A stretch of DNA of 16,378 nucleotides from DATJJW01 sp035491935 (GTDB lineage: Bacteria > Pseudomonadota > Alphaproteobacteria > ATCC43930 > CGMCC-115725), in contig DATJJW010000195.1 of assembly GCA_035491935.1 (NCBI GenBank), forward strand, positions 1-16,378, given 5' to 3'. Position numbers and translations under genes: made by a program. The notes below the pieces were generated by a model that worked only from the letters and a program-made list of their open reading frames with translations, was not told the DNA's origin and ran no database searches. This document shows, in pieces, positions 13,649 through 16,378 of this stretch (the first letter of the stretch is position 1; each line of letters begins with the position of its first letter).

Positions 13649-15450
13649 CACAAGATTTGCCCGATACCCCGATCATCCTCCTGGCCTTGACCGCCAAGGG
13701 CGTGGCGCTGGCCCAACGCCTGAAATCCTGCTTGGCGCCAGCCGAGATCCATGTGCCCCAAAGCCTCGACGGCGATGTGCATTTCGAGCGCGCGGTGGAT
13801 CATGTCGGTGCCTGTTTCGCTGAAGGCCGGACCGTCATCGGCATCTGTGCTGCCGGCATCCTGATTCGCGCCGTGGCTCCCCGTCTCGCCGACAAGCATG
13901 CGGAGCCGCCCTTGCTGGCGGTGGCCGAGGACGGCAGCGCCATCGTGCCGCTGCTGGGCGGCCATCATGGCGCCAACAGGTTGGCGACCAAGGTGGCCGA
14001 GGCGTTGGGCAGCCAGGCCGCTGTCACCACCGCCAGCGATGTTTCGCTGGGCCTGGCGCTGGATGATCCACCCAAGGGCTGGCGGCTTGCCGATGGGACC
14101 CGTGTGAAGGCGGCCGTATCGGCGCTGTTGGGCGGCGCCAGGGCGAATGTCGCCGTCGAGGCGGGCGAGGCGTCCTGGCTGACCGGGCGGCCCTGGGTGA
14201 GTGCCACGGGCGAGGTGCGCGTCACCGTCACCGACCGGGCGGCGCTTCTGCCGCAAGACGGGCTGGTCTATCGTCCTTCCGTATTGGCGCTGGGCGTCGG
14301 CTGTGAACGCGGTACCGAGCCTGCGGAATTGATCGAATTGGCACGGGCGAGCCTGGCCGAGGTCGGGGTGTCGCCGGAGGCCGTCGCCTGTGTCGTGTCG
14401 CTCGATCTCAAGGCGGATGAGGTGGCGGTCCACGATCTCGCCCGCCACCTGGGTGTCCCGGCGCGTTTCTTCCCGGTGGCACGATTGGCCGAGGAAAAGC
14501 CGCGCCTCGCCAACCCGTCGGAAGCGGTGTTCCGCGCTACCGGCTGCTGGGGTGTCGCCGAGGGGGCGGCGTTGGCGGCAGTGGGACCCGATGGCGCGTT
14601 GGTGCTGTCGAAGCGACGTTCGGCCCGCGCCACCTGCGCCATTGCGCGCAGTCCACGCCTTCTGGCGACAAACACCATTGGCGTGCCGCGTGGTCGCCTC
14701 AGCGTCGTCGGCATCGGGCCGGGCGCCGCGTCCTGGCGGACGCCGGAGGTGACGACGGCGCTGTCGCGGGCGAAGCACCTGGTAGGATACGGCCTCTATC
14801 TCGATCTGCTGGGCGAGCTGGCGGCCGGCAAGCAACGGCATCAGACCGGCCTCGGCCATGAGACAGAGCGCGCGCGCCAAGCGCTGGAGCTGGCGGGTGC
14901 CGGCGAGGACGTGGCGCTGGTCTGTTCGGGCGATGCCGGCATTTATGCGCTGGCCACATTGGTCTTCGAACTGATCGACCGCGAGGACCGGCCGGAATGG
15001 CGCCGGATCGAACTGGCGGTCATGCCCGGCATTTCGGCGCTGCAGGCGGCGGCGGCACGGGCCGGGGCACCTTTGGGCCATGATTTCTGCGCCATCTCCT
15101 TGAGCGACCTGTTGACGCCGTGGGAGGCGATCGAGAAACGCGTGCGGGCAGCGGCCGAGGCGGATTTCGTCGTCGCCTTCTACAATCCGCGTTCGGAGCG
15201 GCGCACCAGCCAGCTCGTGGCAGCTCTCGACATGCTGCGGCGGCACCGGCCGGCAGAGACGCCGGTGATCCTGGCGCGCAATCTCGGCCGGCCGGACGAG
15301 AGCATCACCGTCCTCGAGTTGCAGCATATGGACGTGGCCCAAGTCGACATGCTGACTCTGGTCATGGTCGGTAATTCAACGACGAGGCATGCCAAAGGCA
15401 CAGGCTGGGTCTATACGCCGCGCGGCTACGCCAAGAAGGCCAGTTCATGA
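13645..15450 (+). CDS. cobJ: CbiG-CobJ fusion: CbiG/CobE-like domain plus precorrin-3B C17-methyltransferase
   Basis: A 601-residue fusion. Residues ~10-330 are a full CbiG-like module: an N-terminal part (about 10-90), 'LLGGHHGANRLATKVAEALG' (103-122), and a CbiG-C/CobE part starting near 210 with 'LALGVGCERGTEPAEL'. CbiG hydrolyses the lactone and releases acetaldehyde in the anaerobic pathway; CobE resembles only the C-terminal part. Residues ~350-600 are CobJ, which methylates C17 with ring contraction: 'SVVGIGPGAASWRTPEV', 'ALVCSGDAGIYALATLVFE', 'MPGISALQAAAARAGAPLG', 'FYNPRSERRTSQL', 'ILARNLGRPDESI' and 'GWVYTPRGY'. ATG 13645 overlaps the cobI stop; the frame is open upstream to 13225, but that part lies in cobI and is a shadow. 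Its stop overlaps the cobM ATG (15447). Whether the CbiG part is active in this pathway is unknown. Confidence 0.95.
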   Translation: MTQDLPDTPIILLALTAKGVALAQRLKSCLAPAEIHVPQSLDGDVHFERAVDHVGACFAEGRTVIGICAAGILIRAVAPRLADKHAEPPLLAVAEDGSAIVPLLGGHHGANRLATKVAEALGSQAAVTTASDVSLGLALDDPPKGWRLADGTRVKAAVSALLGGARANVAVEAGEASWLTGRPWVSATGEVRVTVTDRAALLPQDGLVYRPSVLALGVGCERGTEPAELIELARASLAEVGVSPEAVACVVSLDLKADEVAVHDLARHLGVPARFFPVARLAEEKPRLANPSEAVFRATGCWGVAEGAALAAVGPDGALVLSKRRSARATCAIARSPRLLATNTIGVPRGRLSVVGIGPGAASWRTPEVTTALSRAKHLVGYGLYLDLLGELAAGKQRHQTGLGHETERARQALELAGAGEDVALVCSGDAGIYALATLVFELIDREDRPEWRRIELAVMPGISALQAAAARAGAPLGHDFCAISLSDLLTPWEAIEKRVRAAAEADFVVAFYNPRSERRTSQLVAALDMLRRHRPAETPVILARNLGRPDESITVLELQHMDVAQVDMLTLVMVGNSTTRHAKGTGWVYTPRGYAKKASS

Positions 15451-16211
15451 CCGTTTATTTCATCGGCGCGGGGCCGGGGGCGCCCGACCTCATCACCGTG
15501 CGCGGCTTGAAGCTCATCCAGAGTTGCCCGGTCTGTCTCTATGCCGGATCGCTGGTGCCGCCGGAGATCGTTGCGGCGGCGCCCGAGGGCGCAGAGGTGG
15601 TCGATACCGCGCCTTTGCATCTGGACGAGATCATCGGACGGATCCAGGCCGCCCATGCGGCGGGCCAGGATGTGGCGCGCGTGCATTCGGGCGATCCGTC
15701 GCTCTATGGCGCCATCGCCGAGCAGATCCGCCGGCTTGACGAGCTCGGCATCCCTTGGACGATCACGCCGGGCGTGCCGGCCTTCGCCGCCGCTGCCGCG
15801 GCACTCGGTACCGAGCTGACCCTGCCGGAAATCTCGCAAACCGTGATCTTGACCCGCACGGCGGTGCGTGCCTCGGCCATGCCCGAGGGCGAGGATCTGA
15901 AATCGCTGGGTGCCTCGAAGGCGACGCTGGCCGTGCATCTCTCGGTCAACAATCTGGCATCCGTGGTGCGCGATCTTACACCGCATTACGGCGCCGATTG
16001 CCCGGTGGTGGTGGCCTATCGCGTCGGCTGGCCGGACCAGGATTTCATCCGTGGCACGTTGGCCGATATCCGCGACAAGGTTAAGGCGGCCGGCTATACG
16101 CGCACGGCGCTGGTCCTGGTCGGGCATGTGCTGGGTGCACGCGATTTCAGCGACAGTCGGCTCTACGCTGCCGACCACAGCCACGTGCTGCGGCCGCTCA
16201 AGGACGCCTGA
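15447..16211 (+). CDS. cobM: CobM, precorrin-4 C11-methyltransferase
   Basis: A 254-residue SAM-dependent tetrapyrrole methylase that adds the C11 methyl group to precorrin-4, giving precorrin-5. Length and motifs match the family: 'YFIGAGPGAPDLITVRG', 'VCLYAGSLVPPE', 'VARVHSGDPSLYGAIAEQ', 'ITPGVPAFAAAAAALGTELTLPE', 'QTVILTRTAVRASAMPEGE' and 'VVVAYRVGWPDQDFIRGTL'. The ATG overlaps the cobJ stop by 4 bp. It is the last plus-strand gene of the operon seen here, and its last 14 bp overlap the convergent cobK. Confidence 0.97.
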   Translation: MTVYFIGAGPGAPDLITVRGLKLIQSCPVCLYAGSLVPPEIVAAAPEGAEVVDTAPLHLDEIIGRIQAAHAAGQDVARVHSGDPSLYGAIAEQIRRLDELGIPWTITPGVPAFAAAAAALGTELTLPEISQTVILTRTAVRASAMPEGEDLKSLGASKATLAVHLSVNNLASVVRDLTPHYGADCPVVVAYRVGWPDQDFIRGTLADIRDKVKAAGYTRTALVLVGHVLGARDFSDSRLYAADHSHVLRPLKDA

Positions 16212-16378
16212 ACTCCAGGACGCCCGACTCAGGACGATCGAGCAGACCCGCCAGCCAGTCGAGCGCGCCGTCGACATCGTTCACGCGCGGCCCCGGCGGT
16301 GGTGGCGGACGCGTGATCATGATCACCGGCAAGTCCTTCTCGCGCGCGGCGACCAGCTTGGCCGCCGTGGCATCGCCG
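16198..16378 (-). CDS. cobK: CobK, precorrin-6A reductase, C-terminal part (5' end outside window)
   Basis: The minus-strand frame from the window edge to TGA (16200-16198) encodes 59 residues beginning Gly-Asp-Ala-Thr-Ala-Ala-Lys-Leu. It contains 'AAREKDLPVIMITRPPPPPG' and then 'VDGALDWLAGLL'. Precorrin-6A reductases (CobK/CbiJ) end this way: a strand with the catalytic-site-adjacent 'LPVxMIxRP' and a final helix with a Trp-Leu pair. CobK uses NADPH to reduce precorrin-6A to 6B. Position supports the call, since cobK commonly lies beside cobM or cobJ. The identification rests on a short stretch and context. Its stop codon lies inside cobM (14-bp overlap). Confidence 0.85.
   Translation of the reverse strand, partial: GDATAAKLVAAREKDLPVIMITRPPPPPGPRVNDVDGALDWLAGLLDRPESGVLEFRRP

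Noticed and set aside
13594..15342. Minus-strand open frame of 582 codons opposite the cbiG-cobJ gene
   Set aside because: Antisense shadow; its composition (Arg, Gln, His, Gly) and lack of motifs contrast with the strongly conserved plus-strand fusion.

Overview
The window reads as part of a chromosome of a GC-rich alphaproteobacterium. It is dominated by an aerobic-type (CobN, CobO, CobQ, CobH, CobL) cobalamin biosynthesis locus whose proteins resemble those of Pseudomonas denitrificans and other Alphaproteobacteria. The order or genus cannot be fixed from the sequence alone. Every gene is tightly packed, no gap exceeds about 180 bp, and no RNA gene, insertion sequence, CRISPR array or phage gene is visible.

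Layout. (1) 1-3535, plus strand: the end of cobN (cobalt chelatase large subunit), cobO (corrinoid adenosyltransferase), a secreted SYLF/Ysc84 lipid-binding protein, and cobQ (cobyric acid synthase). These are the late steps: cobalt insertion, adenosylation and side-chain amidation. (2) 3543-7154, minus strand: an unrelated catabolic-looking set transcribed in the order FCD-type GntR regulator, aldehyde dehydrogenase, MFS transporter. (3) 7290-8087, plus strand: an alpha/beta-hydrolase-fold protein divergent from the regulator, with glycine where the nucleophile serine should be. (4) 8101-9111, minus strand: cobD (cbiB), the aminopropanol-arm step. (5) 9286-16211, plus strand: the corrin-ring operon cobH, cobL, a GT39/ArnT-like membrane glycosyltransferase, cobI, a cbiG-cobJ fusion, and cobM. 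Most of these genes are joined by 4-bp start/stop overlaps or gaps of a few bases. (6) 16198-16378, minus strand: the 3' end of cobK, which overlaps the end of cobM.

How it works together. CobI, CobJ, CobM, CobK, CobL and CobH carry precorrin-2 through ring methylation, contraction, reduction and methyl migration to hydrogenobyrinic acid. CobN inserts cobalt (with CobS and CobT, which are not in the window). CobO, CobQ and CobD then complete the adenosylated, amidated cobinamide. Genes expected elsewhere in the genome include cobA, cobB, cobS, cobT, the precorrin-3B synthase (cobG or cobZ), cobF or an equivalent, and the nucleotide-loop genes.

Points of most interest: a lipid-linked-sugar glycosyltransferase translationally coupled inside the corrin operon; a complete CbiG module (anaerobic-pathway type) fused to CobJ beside an aerobic chelatase; a hydrolase homologue lacking its nucleophile; an exported SYLF protein between cobO and cobQ; and several short direct repeats next to gene starts or ends.
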